17,615 nucleotides of DNA from CAZHLD01 sp964533185 (GCA_964533185.1 CAZHLD010000069.1:1-17615), one strand, 5' to 3'; shown: positions 1 through 7,046, numbered from the stretch's first letter. The notes: generated from the sequence alone by a model not told the origin. Made by a program: numbers and translations.

Positions 1-75
1 CTGTCATCCGCCGTGGCGGGCCGAACCGCCGAGTGCCGTCTGTGTGCGTCGCTCGCTCTAATGCCGCATGCCTCG

Positions 76-98
76 CATCTGTGTTAATCTTTTTCTCC
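76..98 (+). repeat. dispersed repeat, family B copy 1
   Basis: A tract with the core CTGTGTTAATCTTTTTCT, about 100 bases upstream of rarA. Related tracts lie at 2760-2784 (CTCTGCGTTAATCTTTTTTC) and 4707-4727 (CTCTGCGATAAGTCTTTCTG). As at 4707, it is followed by a long C/T tract and then by a family A element (171-191). No gene can be assigned with confidence to bases 1-120; any upstream gene would have to end here, for example at the TAA at 58-60. Confidence 0.5.
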
Positions 99-109
99 TT
101 CGTCACACC

Positions 110-118
110 AAAGGAGGT
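110..118 (+). promoter_or_regulatory. orphan Shine-Dalgarno-like sequence
   Basis: AAAGGAGGT matches the anti-SD nearly perfectly, but no start codon follows at 4-12 bases: the next bases lead into TAA and a C/T tract. The rarA start at 197 is about 80 bases away. It may be chance, a remnant of a lost gene, or serve a start codon I cannot recognise. Confidence 0.25.
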
Positions 119-170
119 ATCTAAAGCTCGCGGTTCTCTTCTTTCTTTTTGCATTTTCCTTTCTCTTTCT

Positions 171-191
171 TATCTGCGTTCATCGGTGTTC
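171..191 (+). repeat. dispersed repeat, family A copy 1
   Basis: The core TCTGCGTTCATCGG is shared with longer copies at 1630-1660 and 4761-4790. This copy ends six bases before the rarA start codon and is preceded by about 35 bases of nearly pure C/T. If the TTG at 149 were used as a start, the repeat would encode residues LSAFIG, as it does inside the next gene. Confidence 0.6.
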
Positions 192-196
192 CTCTT

Positions 197-1573
197 ATGA
201 GCCTCTTCCAACATCTCGATCCACCCGCCACCACCGCATCCGCCCCGCGTCCTCTCGCTGACCGCATGCGCCCGCAATCCCTCGACGAATTCCTCGGCCA
301 GGAAAAAATCCTCGGCCCCGGCAAACCTCTCCGCATCCAGATCGAGCGCGACGACGTCCACTCCATGATCCTCTGGGGACCGCCCGGCTGCGGCAAGACC
401 ACCCTCGCCCGCCTCATCTCCCGCCTCACCCGCTCCGACTTCGTTCCTTTCAGCGCCGTGCTTGCTGGCATCAAGGAGATCAAGCAGGTCATGGCCGATG
501 CCGAGCGTTCTCGCCACTCCGGCCGCCGCACCATCATTTTCATCGACGAAGTCCATCGCTTCAACAAAGCCCAGCAGGACGCCTTTCTCCCTCACGTCGA
601 AGCCGGCAACGTCGTCCTTATCGGCGCCACCACCGAAAACCCTTCCTTCGAAGTCATCGCCCCGCTGCTCTCCCGCACCAAGGTTTACGTCCTCGAGGCG
701 CTCACCACTCCGCAGCTCGTTCTCCTCCTCCGCCGCGCCCTCGCCGATCCCGACCGCGGCCTCGCCCGCGAATTGCTCGACATTGCCGACGATCTCCTCG
801 AACGCATCGCCCCGCACGCCAACGGCGACGCCCGCGTCGCCCTCAACACGCTCGAGACCCTCGCCGCCAGCGCCCCGGCCCCTGCTGCGCCCGGCCAGCC
901 GCGCCCCATCACCCGCGAACTCCTCGAAAACCTCCTCCAGCGCAAGCTCCTGCTCTACGACAAATCCGGCGAAGAGCACTTCAATCTCATCTCCGCCCTG
1001 CACAAATCCGTCCGCAACTCCGACCCCGACGCCGCGCTCTACTGGCTCGTCCGCATGCTCGAAGCCGGCGAAGACCCACTCTACATCGCCCGCCGTCTCA
1101 TCCGCATGGCCAGCGAAGATATCGGCCTCGCCGAACCCGGCGCGCTCGCCGTCACCGTTGCCGCCATGCAGGCCGCTCACTTCGTCGGCCCGCCCGAAGG
1201 CAACCTCGCCCTCGCCCAGGCCGCCGTCTATCTCTCGCTCGCTCCCAAATCCAACGCGCTCTACGCCGGCTACGGCGAAGTCCAGACCGATCTTCAGCGC
1301 ACCGAGGTCCAGCCCGTTCCCCTCCACCTGCGCAACGCTCCCACCGGCCTGATGCGCAACCTCGGCTACGGCTCCGGCTATCAGTACGCCCACGACGACC
1401 CTGACAAAGTCACCGCCATGTCCTGCCTGCCCGACCTGCTCTCCGACCGCAAATACTTTCGCCCCACCGACAAGGGCTTCGAAGCCCGCCTCCGCCAGCG
1501 CCTGGATGAAATCCGCCGCCTCAAGTCTGCTAAACTCTCCCCTTCCGGCGACCCCCGCCGCAACGACAAATGA
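197..1573 (+). CDS. rarA: Replication-associated recombination protein A (RarA/MgsA AAA+ ATPase)
   Basis: The 458-residue product is a AAA+ ATPase of the RarA/MgsA/WRNIP1 family, which acts at stalled replication forks alongside SSB and RecA. Visible features: an N-terminal family signature (MRPQSLDEFLGQ, about residues 24-35), Walker A GPPGCGKT at 61-68, Walker B with DEVH at 117-120, a sensor-1 stretch GATTENPS near 143-150, then the helical clamp-loader-like and MgsA C-terminal regions. Length and order are normal for the family. I chose ATG 197 because the protein then begins MSLF as homologues do; the alternative TTG at 149 would only add repeat-encoded residues. There is no clear ribosome binding site, since the leader is pyrimidine-rich. 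The stop overlaps the next start by 4 bases (ATGA), suggesting translational coupling. Confidence 0.95.
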   Translation: MSLFQHLDPPATTASAPRPLADRMRPQSLDEFLGQEKILGPGKPLRIQIERDDVHSMILWGPPGCGKTTLARLISRLTRSDFVPFSAVLAGIKEIKQVMADAERSRHSGRRTIIFIDEVHRFNKAQQDAFLPHVEAGNVVLIGATTENPSFEVIAPLLSRTKVYVLEALTTPQLVLLLRRALADPDRGLARELLDIADDLLERIAPHANGDARVALNTLETLAASAPAPAAPGQPRPITRELLENLLQRKLLLYDKSGEEHFNLISALHKSVRNSDPDAALYWLVRMLEAGEDPLYIARRLIRMASEDIGLAEPGALAVTVAAMQAAHFVGPPEGNLALAQAAVYLSLAPKSNALYAGYGEVQTDLQRTEVQPVPLHLRNAPTGLMRNLGYGSGYQYAHDDPDKVTAMSCLPDLLSDRKYFRPTDKGFEARLRQRLDEIRRLKSAKLSPSGDPRRNDK

Positions 1574-2739
1574 AGCTTTCACATCTTCCGTCAAGGTATT
1601 TTTTGTTCCTTATTCTCTCTCTCAGTCTTCATCTGCGTTTATCGGCGTTCATCGGCGGTTCCACTTTCCTCCTCTTCTCCGCTCCCGCCGCCGCCCAGTC
1701 CACCCCCACACTCGACATTGACGACGACATCCGCTGTTTCGCCTTCGCTCCCGACGGCCGCCTGGTCTACGCCGTCCGTCACCTGATGAAAGTTCGCCGC
1801 CTCGAACTCCAGCGCGACGACGTCTGGCTCCTCGCCTCCGACGGCAAGCGCCGTCGCATCGTCAACGGCGAAAAGCTCATCAAAGGCCCCGCCGCCTTCA
1901 GCTACTCCATCCAATCCCTCACCTTCTCGCCCGACGGCTCCCGCCTCACCGCCGACCTCCGCACCGTTGTCCTCACCGACGAGCGCGGCGACACCCAGGA
2001 AGGCCAGCTCACGCTGCTCCTCGACGATACCGGCAAGGAAATCAAAATCTCCGGCGCCGATAGCGTCATCCCTGACGCCACCCGCGCCACCTGGCTGGCC
2101 GACGGTGTCACCGTCGTTTACCTCACCGAAACCGCCAAACCCAGTTTGCTCTTCGCCATGGGCTCGGTCCGTCCCATTGCCGGGCGCGGCGGCCCGCTCT
2201 TCGACGGCCGCTTCTTCACCTCCGTCGCCTGGGACGCCAAACGCAATTCGGCTGTCGCCATCGAGCGCGATCGCTCGCTCGCCGGCCCGCCCCGTCTGGT
2301 TGTCTTGGATTTACTGAAGGAAGCGCGGCGCGAAATCGCCACGCTCGAAAACTACATCGGCGGCCTCACCGTCTCCCCCACCGGCGCCAAAGCCGCCTAT
2401 TTCACCGACCCGGAAACTCTGGTCATCCGCGAGCTCGCCGCTCCCGGACGCATCGCTCGCCTGCGCATCGCCCTGGGCACCTATGAATGGACGCCCGACG
2501 AGCGCCGCATCCTCATCAAGCGCGGCTCAGAGAAACGCTCCGGTGAACTTGTCTGGGTCACTCTGCCGTCGCTCACCACCATCGCCCCCGGCACATCCGG
2601 CCCGCCCCCGCAGGACGCCCCGCTCGAGCCTGCCCTCCACGGCCTCACCTTCCGCGACTTCGCCCTCTCCCCCGACGGCCGCCAGCTCGCCGTCCTCCAA
2701 CCCGGCAACCGCCACCTCCTCATTTATCCACTGAACTGA
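1570..2739 (+). CDS. Exported TolB/WD40-like beta-propeller protein
   Basis: A 389-residue protein with an N-terminal signal peptide (hydrophobic from about residue 11, cleavage probably after AAA or AAAQ near 42-43) followed by repeated propeller blades marked by FAPDG (59-63), FSPDG (119-123), VSPTG (268-272), WTPDE (307-311) and LSPDG (366-370). Such PD40/TolB-like propellers usually bind partner proteins in the periplasm; no catalytic motif is visible, so no function is assigned. It starts inside the rarA stop codon (ATGA overlap), so it is probably cotranscribed with rarA, although a functional link is not evident. Residues 21-30 (HLRLSAFIGG) are encoded by a family A dispersed repeat that splits the hydrophobic core of the signal peptide; removing them would leave a perfectly good signal sequence. 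No alternative start lies between this repeat and the mature protein. Confidence 0.8.
   Translation: MKLSHLPSRYFLFLILSLSLHLRLSAFIGGSTFLLFSAPAAAQSTPTLDIDDDIRCFAFAPDGRLVYAVRHLMKVRRLELQRDDVWLLASDGKRRRIVNGEKLIKGPAAFSYSIQSLTFSPDGSRLTADLRTVVLTDERGDTQEGQLTLLLDDTGKEIKISGADSVIPDATRATWLADGVTVVYLTETAKPSLLFAMGSVRPIAGRGGPLFDGRFFTSVAWDAKRNSAVAIERDRSLAGPPRLVVLDLLKEARREIATLENYIGGLTVSPTGAKAAYFTDPETLVIRELAAPGRIARLRIALGTYEWTPDERRILIKRGSEKRSGELVWVTLPSLTTIAPGTSGPPPQDAPLEPALHGLTFRDFALSPDGRQLAVLQPGNRHLLIYPLN
1630..1660 (+). repeat. dispersed repeat, family A copy 2 (inside a signal peptide)
   Basis: Thirty bases of this copy match copy 3 (4761-4790) at 27 of 30 positions by eye. It lies in frame within the signal peptide of the propeller protein and encodes HLRLSAFIGG. 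As with the other copies, a C/T-rich tract precedes it (about 1600-1629). Confidence 0.75.
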
Positions 2740-2759
2740 ACTCTTCTCTCTTCTCTACG

Positions 2760-2784
2760 ACCTCTGCGTTAATCTTTTTTCTTT
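2760..2784 (+). repeat. dispersed repeat, family B copy 2
   Basis: CTCTGCGTTAATCTTTTTTC, 20 bases after the stop of the propeller gene, matches the tract at 76-98. It opens a 248-base intergenic block (2740-2987) between convergent genes. The block is almost wholly C/T on this strand and contains no gene I can support. Transcripts from both sides end here, but no GC hairpin followed by a T-run typical of an intrinsic terminator is visible. Confidence 0.55.
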
Positions 2785-2901
2785 GTATTTCGTCCTGCCG
2801 TCCTCTCTCTTCTCCCTTCCTTCGTCTCTCTTCTCTTTTCGTTCTTGGCCTTCCCTCGTCGCTCCTCTCACTTCCCTGCTCCTTCTCGGCTCTTCGCTCC
2901 T

Positions 2902-2940
2902 ATTTGCAATTTGAAATTTCGAATTTGCAATTTCCAATTC
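2902..2940 (+). repeat. AT-rich dispersed-type repeat (family C)
   Basis: A 39-base AT-rich island in GC-rich DNA built from permuted copies of ATTTGCAATTT and its near-complement GAAATTT, with AATTTGCAATTT appearing twice. It is partly self-complementary (CAATTTGAAATTTCGAATT), so it could fold as a weak hairpin. From general knowledge, runs of this type recur between genes in several bacterial phyla. Only one copy lies in this window. Confidence 0.5.
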
Positions 2941-2987
2941 TTTTTCTTTGCCTCGCCCCCTCCTCAATCACCAAATCACCCATTCAC

Positions 2988-3407
2988 TCAATCCTTCCCC
3001 GACTCCCTCCCTATCCTTCTCTCCCTATGTTCCTTGAGGATGCACAAATCCATCACCACCTCCAGCCCCGCCTCGCGCGCCTGCCGCGCCGCCTCCTCAT
3101 TCACGACGCCCTCCTGCATCCACACCGCCTTGGCTCCAATCCGGATCGCGCTCTCCACCACTTCCGGCACCAGCTCCGACCGCCGGAAAATGTCCACAAT
3201 GTCTACTTTCTCCGAAACGTCTTCCAGCCGCGCGTAGCACTTTTCCCCTAACACCTCGCGTTCATTCGGGTTCACCGGGATAATCCGGTACCCCGCCGAC
3301 TGCATATACGCCGCCACGCCGTAGCTCGGCCGGTAGCGCTTCGACGACAGCCCCACCACCGCAATCGTCCGTGCACTCTTCAGCATCTCTGCAATCGGAT
3401 CTCGCAC
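2988..3407 (-). CDS. CoA-binding domain protein (YccU/CoA_binding_2 family)
   Basis: A single-domain Rossmann-type CoA-binding protein of 139 residues, the usual length. Signature features: the nucleotide loop AVVGLSSK (about 16-23) followed by YRPSYGVAAYM, then IIPVNPNE (42-49), the central VWMQEGVVNEEA and the C-terminal VVMDLCILKEH. The family binds CoA and is related to the CoA-binding part of succinyl-CoA synthetase, but its physiological role is poorly defined. The start is GTG at 3407; the alternative ATG at 3386 would remove the first helix (DPIAEML) that homologues have. It is the last gene of the minus-strand run, 104 bases after hisC. The last residues (RESGKD) run into pyrimidine-rich intergenic DNA. 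Confidence 0.85.
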   Translation of the reverse strand: MRDPIAEMLKSARTIAVVGLSSKRYRPSYGVAAYMQSAGYRIIPVNPNEREVLGEKCYARLEDVSEKVDIVDIFRRSELVPEVVESAIRIGAKAVWMQEGVVNEEAARQAREAGLEVVMDLCILKEHRERRIGRESGKD

Positions 3408-3434
3408 TGTCGGCAGGAATCTCTCCGGGCGGGT

Positions 3435-3470
3435 CTTACGAGTTACGAATCACAAGTTACGAGTCACGGA
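3435..3470 (+). repeat. tandem-like repeat of AGTTACGA/GAGTCACG units (family D)
   Basis: Between hisC and the CoA-binding gene lie near-repeats ACGAGTTACGAA, TCACAAGTTACGA and GTCACGGA, roughly 9-10 bases each. A C/T-rich run with three GACTCTT-like units (3481-3500) follows. From general knowledge, this kind of sequence occurs as an intergenic repeat in many genomes. It is transcribed as the spacer between two genes of the minus-strand run. Confidence 0.5.
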
Positions 3471-3511
3471 TTCCGTCTCTTCGACTCTTGGACTCTTCGT
3501 CTCTCTTCTCC

Positions 3512-4618
3512 TTACTTCGCCGCCACCCTCACTCTCTCCAGCGCCTTCACAAACTTCTCATTCTCCTCCCGCGTCCCTACCGTCACGCGAATCGCGTTGG
3601 GAAAACCCATCCAGCGCATCGGCCGGACAATCACTCCCTGCTTCATCAGCTCATCCGCCACCGGACGCGAATCCCCGCCCAGCTCCACCAGCAGAAAATT
3701 CCCGAACGACGGCACAACCTGTACCCCCAGCGCCTTCAGTCCTTCCCCCAGTTGTTTCATCCCCGCGCGGTTCGACTCCACTGACCGCCGCACGTGCTCG
3801 CTATCATCCAGCGCCGCCAGCGCCGCCGCCTGCGCCACCAACGACGTATTGAACGGCGAGCGCACCTTGTTCAAATGCTCCATCAGCACCGCTGGCCCCA
3901 CCGCGTATCCAATCCTCAGCCCCGCCAGCCCGTACACTTTCGAAAACGTCCGCAGCACCAGCAGGTTCCGCCCTTCCTTCACCCGCGCAATCGACCGCGA
4001 GTAATCCGCCCGCTCCACGTAGTCGTAATACGCCTCGTCGAGCACCACCACCACATCTTCCGGCACGTTCCTCAAAAACTCGTCAAACTCATTCGCGGTA
4101 AACAGCGTCCCCGTCGGGTTATTCGGGTTGGCCAGATAGACCACTTTCGTCTGCGGCCCCGTCGCCCGCGCCAGCGCTTCCAGGTCGTAGCCATACTCCC
4201 GCTGCGGCACTGCCACCAGCCGCGCGCCCATCTGCCGGATCGCCAGGTAGTACAGTGGAAATGACCCCTCCGACGTTGCCCCATCATCTTCATTCCTCAG
4301 CAGCGCCCGCGCGGCCACCTCGATCAGGTCGCTCGACCCATTCCCCAGCAGGATGTTCTCCATCCCCACGCCCAGCCGCACCGCCAGCTTCTCTCGCAGG
4401 TAGTACCCGCCGCCGTCCGGATAGCGGTTCGCCTCCTCGGCCACTTGCTTCATCGCCGCCACCGCTTTGGGCGACGGCCCCAGCGCATTCTCGTTCGACG
4501 CCAGCTTCACCGCGCGCACCTTCAGTTCGCGCTCCACTTCCTCCACCGGCTTCCCCGGCACATACACGTCGAGCTCCCGTATGTACTGCGGCAGCCGCTC
4601 CTCGATTCTTCTCCCCAT
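3512..4618 (-). CDS. hisC: Histidinol-phosphate aminotransferase
   Basis: A 368-residue class I/II PLP-dependent aminotransferase that converts imidazole-acetol phosphate and glutamate to histidinol phosphate and 2-oxoglutarate (histidine synthesis, cytoplasm). HisC-type features: N-terminal YVPGKPVEEVERE (19-31), KLASNENALGPSP (38-50), NPNNPTG at 164-170 with Asn165, the cofactor-pairing Asp194 in LDEAYYDY, the Schiff-base Lys227 in TFSKVYGLAGLRIGY and the carboxylate-binding Arg235. Length and motifs are normal. The start ATG 4618 is preceded on its strand by GGAGAG at about 6 bases. No other his gene is nearby; it lies downstream of rluB in the minus-strand run. Related aminotransferases of phenylalanine or tyrosine metabolism share this fold, so exact substrate is slightly less certain than fold. 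Confidence 0.92.
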   Translation of the reverse strand: MGRRIEERLPQYIRELDVYVPGKPVEEVERELKVRAVKLASNENALGPSPKAVAAMKQVAEEANRYPDGGGYYLREKLAVRLGVGMENILLGNGSSDLIEVAARALLRNEDDGATSEGSFPLYYLAIRQMGARLVAVPQREYGYDLEALARATGPQTKVVYLANPNNPTGTLFTANEFDEFLRNVPEDVVVVLDEAYYDYVERADYSRSIARVKEGRNLLVLRTFSKVYGLAGLRIGYAVGPAVLMEHLNKVRSPFNTSLVAQAAALAALDDSEHVRRSVESNRAGMKQLGEGLKALGVQVVPSFGNFLLVELGGDSRPVADELMKQGVIVRPMRWMGFPNAIRVTVGTREENEKFVKALERVRVAAK

Positions 4619-4660
4619 TCTTCTCTCCGCCCTCTCCTCGCCCTCTTCGCACTTCTTCTC

Positions 4661-4727
4661 TTCTCTGCGAACTCTGCGCCGGCGCCTGCCCCGGCCTGTC
4701 GGGGCGACCTCTGCGATAAGTCTTTCT
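4661..4727 (+). repeat. composite repeat: CTCTGCG units interrupted by a GC hairpin, with family B copy 3
   Basis: The region between hisC and rluB reads CTCTGCGAACTCTGCG (4663-4678), then a GC-rich hairpin cassette (4679-4705), then CTCTGCGATAAGTCTTTCTG (4708-4727, family B). The hairpin is GCCCCG (4688-4693) / CGGGGC (4700-4705) with a 6-base loop. It resembles the core of the hairpin at 8389-8411, including the following CGA. The order suggests the hairpin inserted into a pre-existing run of CTCTGCG units. Confidence 0.55.
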
Positions 4728-4737
4728 GTTCTTTCTC

Positions 4738-5520
4738 TTATCCTTTTTCTCTTCTTCTCTTTCTGCGTTTATCTGCATTCATCGGCGGTTTCAACTCTTT
4801 CTTCTCTACCGCGGTCGCCCGCCGCAGCCCCGCCACCTCTTTCTCTTCCAACGTTCTCCATCGCCCCTCCGGCAGGTCCTCCAGCGCAAGGCTTCCTATT
4901 TTCACCCGCTTCATCTTTTCGACGGGATGTCCGCTGCGCATCAGTTTCTTCCGCAGCACGTCGCGACGCGCACCGCCCAGCATCACCTCATACCACGCAT
5001 TCGCCGCGCGTCCTTGCGTCGCATGTGGCGCACGCAACATCCGCAGCCGCGCGCCGCTCTCCCGCCCCAACTGCCGCAGCTCTTCTTCCCCCAGCCGCCC
5101 CTTCACCTTGATCCAGTACGTCTGCTGCAGCCGCCCCGCCGCCCGCAACAGCTCATTCGCCAGTTCTCCGTCCGTGGTCAGCAGCACCAGCCCCGACGCT
5201 GCATACTCCAGTCGTCCCACTGGAAAAATCCCCGCCGGCGCCCCGCGCAAAAAATGGCGCAGCGTCCGCCTGCCTTCGGGGTCCGCCATCGTCGCCACCA
5301 CTTGCGGCGGCTTGTGAAGCGCAATCGACACCTTTTCGACCGGCGCCCGTACCACTTTTCCCGCCGCTTCGATCCGGTCGCGCTCCGGGTCGGCCTTGCT
5401 GCCCAGCTCGGTCACCACCTGCCCGTTCACGCGCACCTGTCCGCTGCGGATCAGCTCCTCAGCATGACGCCGCGAAGCAATCCCCGCGCGCGCAATAATC
5501 TTCTGCAGGCGTTCCAGCAT
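4738..5520 (-). CDS. 16S/23S rRNA pseudouridine synthase, RsuA/RluB family
   Basis: An RsuA/RluB/RluE-family pseudouridine synthase, 260 residues from ATG 5520. An N-terminal S4 RNA-binding domain (LERLQKIIARAGIASRRHAE, residues 2-21, through about 60) is followed by the catalytic domain. The active-site region reads PVGRLEYAASGLVLLTTDGE (100-119), so Glu105 stands where the family has the catalytic Asp of GRLD; I checked the codon (5206-5208) and it is GAG on the coding strand. The substrate uridine is probably in 23S rRNA, as for RluB next to scpB, but is not proven. GTG 5562 is an alternative start that overlaps the scpB stop by 4 bases; I prefer 5520 because homologues begin at MLERLQ or similar. 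The C-terminal tail MNADKRRKRRREKG is encoded by a family A repeat plus the adjacent C/T tract and is unlikely to be ancestral. Confidence 0.88.
   Translation of the reverse strand: MLERLQKIIARAGIASRRHAEELIRSGQVRVNGQVVTELGSKADPERDRIEAAGKVVRAPVEKVSIALHKPPQVVATMADPEGRRTLRHFLRGAPAGIFPVGRLEYAASGLVLLTTDGELANELLRAAGRLQQTYWIKVKGRLGEEELRQLGRESGARLRMLRAPHATQGRAANAWYEVMLGGARRDVLRKKLMRSGHPVEKMKRVKIGSLALEDLPEGRWRTLEEKEVAGLRRATAVEKKELKPPMNADKRRKRRREKG
4761..4790 (+). repeat. dispersed repeat, family A copy 3 (inside the rluB 3' end)
   Basis: Matches copy 2 at 27 of 30 bases. On the opposite strand it supplies the codons for PPMNADKRR at the C-terminus of the pseudouridine synthase. A C/T tract at 4722-4760 precedes it, giving the same order (B repeat, C/T tract, A repeat) as at 76-191. 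Confidence 0.75.
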
Positions 5521-5558
5521 GGGTGGGGTAACTTGGCAAGACTCCATCGGCTGCGGCG

Positions 5559-6254
5559 TCACGCCTCCGGGACCCTCTCGGACGCAGCGCTCCCCGCGCC
5601 CGCCGCCGCAGCACGCTTCCCGGTTGCTTTGGTGGAATCAGCACTCTCGCCGCTCGCTGCGACTTCCGCCACGTCCTCGGGCTCGATCGGCGCAATCCCC
5701 GCTTCCGTTCCCAGCGCCTCGCGGGCCAGTTGTTCAAACTCCTTCAGGCTCGGCAGCTCGTCCAGGTCCGCGAGCCCAAACCGCATCATGAACTCTTTCG
5801 ACGTCCGGTACAGAATCGGCCGACCCATCGCCGCCTTACGCCCCGCCGTCGTCACCAGCCGCTTTTCGAGCAGCGTCTTGATCACGCCCGCGCAGTTCAC
5901 GCCGCGGATCTCCTGAATCTCCGGCAGCGTGGCCGGCTGCTTGTACGCAATCACCGCCAGCGTCTCCAGCGCCGGCATGGTCAGCCGCACCGGCGGCCGC
6001 AACGCCTTGATGAACCTCCGCACCGCTTCGTGGTGTTGCGGCTTGGTGTACATCTTGTATCCGCCGGCCACCTTGCGGACCTCGATGCCCCGCTCGTCGC
6101 CCGCCGTCGAAGCCACCAGCTCGTCCAGCGCCGCCCGCACCACCAGCTTCTCCTCAGACGTCGCCGACGCCAGTTGCTCCACCGTCACCGGCTCCTCGGC
6201 CGCGTAGATAATCGCCTCAAGCGCACTTCTGAGTTCGCCCCGCGCCATCGTCAT
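5559..6254 (-). CDS. scpB: Segregation and condensation protein B (ScpB)
   Basis: ScpB dimerises through winged-helix domains and binds ScpA to form the kleisin subcomplex of the Smc condensin, acting on the nucleoid in chromosome compaction and segregation. The 231-residue product has the N-terminal helix LRSALEAIIYAAEEPVT (8-24), the conserved VAGGYKMYTKPQ, then LTMPALETLAVIAYKQPATLPEIQEIRGVN, the strongest family signature, and GRPILYRTSKEFMMRFGL. From about residue 190 the tail is Ala/Glu-rich, low complexity and variable in the family. The start overlaps the scpA stop by 4 bases (ATGA), so the two are translationally coupled. Confidence 0.95.
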   Translation of the reverse strand: MTMARGELRSALEAIIYAAEEPVTVEQLASATSEEKLVVRAALDELVASTAGDERGIEVRKVAGGYKMYTKPQHHEAVRRFIKALRPPVRLTMPALETLAVIAYKQPATLPEIQEIRGVNCAGVIKTLLEKRLVTTAGRKAAMGRPILYRTSKEFMMRFGLADLDELPSLKEFEQLAREALGTEAGIAPIEPEDVAEVAASGESADSTKATGKRAAAAGAGSAASERVPEA

Positions 6255-7039
6255 TGGTACTGCTCGTCAATTTTGGTCATTGGTTCTTCCCCGCTGAACA
6301 CCGCGTCAAACATCTTGTGCTTCCGCAAAATAATCTCTCCGAACAACTGCGCCTGCACCAGAATCACTGCCTGCAAGCGCACCATCTCCAGCACCGCCAG
6401 AAACGCCGCAATCATCGCATGACGCGACGCGCACTCCTCGAAAAACTCCACCAGCCGCACGCCCTCTTCGCTGGCCATCAGTTGCACCCGCAACTGCGCA
6501 ATCATCTGCGCCACGGTGAACTCCTCGTGCTGCAGCTCGACCCTGGATACCTCCCGCCGCCGCTCCAGCACCTGCTGGAACACCTTTACCAAGTCCACCA
6601 GCGAAACAACGATCTCACCTTCCGTCCCTTCGCTCTCGTACAGCGACTTGTCCGGCCTCGACCACACGTGCTCTTCGATCTGCTGTTTCTGGTAGAGCAT
6701 CTGCGCCGCGTTCTTGAACTTCTCATGCTCCAGCAGCCGGTGCACCAGGTCCGACCGCGGATCCTCAGACTCTTCCGGCCCCGCCAACGGGTTCGGCGGC
6801 AGCAGCGTCTTCGACTTGATGTAGATCAGTGACGCCGCCATGTAGATAAAGTCGGCGGAGATGTCGATGTCCAGTTGTTCGAGCTGGTGCAGGTAGTCGA
6901 TGTACTGTCCGGTGATCCTCGCGATCGGGATGTTGTGAATGTCGATCTCCTGCTTGCGGATCAAATCCAGCAGCAGGTCCAGTGGCCCCTCGTACATCGG
7001 CAACTGCACCTTGTATCCCGGTTGTGGACTCGCTCCCAT
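6251..7039 (-). CDS. scpA: Segregation and condensation protein A (ScpA)
   Basis: ScpA is the kleisin that bridges the two Smc heads. The 262-residue product begins with the diagnostic YEGPLDLLLDLIRKQEIDIH (15-34) and PIARITGQYIDYL, followed by FIYMAASLIYIKSKTLLP (64-81). A variable charged middle follows, then a C-terminal winged-helix region that contacts the other Smc head. Length is normal. Its ribosome binding site AGAGGAG, about 5 bases before the ATG, is formed at the edge of a repeat element (7047-7078, read on the minus strand). Only 31 bases separate it from trpS. Confidence 0.95.
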   Translation of the reverse strand: MGASPQPGYKVQLPMYEGPLDLLLDLIRKQEIDIHNIPIARITGQYIDYLHQLEQLDIDISADFIYMAASLIYIKSKTLLPPNPLAGPEESEDPRSDLVHRLLEHEKFKNAAQMLYQKQQIEEHVWSRPDKSLYESEGTEGEIVVSLVDLVKVFQQVLERRREVSRVELQHEEFTVAQMIAQLRVQLMASEEGVRLVEFFEECASRHAMIAAFLAVLEMVRLQAVILVQAQLFGEIILRKHKMFDAVFSGEEPMTKIDEQYQ

Positions 7040-7046
7040 CGATCTC

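Noticed and set aside
149..196. TTG start 16 codons upstream for rarA
   Set aside because: The added residues are encoded by the C/T tract and a dispersed repeat; homologues start at MSLF.
170..1594. Long open frame antisense to rarA (474 codons)
   Set aside because: Gly/Glu/Ala/Val-rich, no family features; it is the mirror of C-rich codons in rarA, which has clear AAA+ motifs.
3435..3470. CRISPR array
   Set aside because: The repeated units are about 9-10 bases without spacers of regular length; no cas genes are present.
5521..5562. GTG 5562 as the pseudouridine synthase start
   Set aside because: It gives a tidy 4-base overlap with scpB but adds 14 residues without family similarity; kept only as an alternative.
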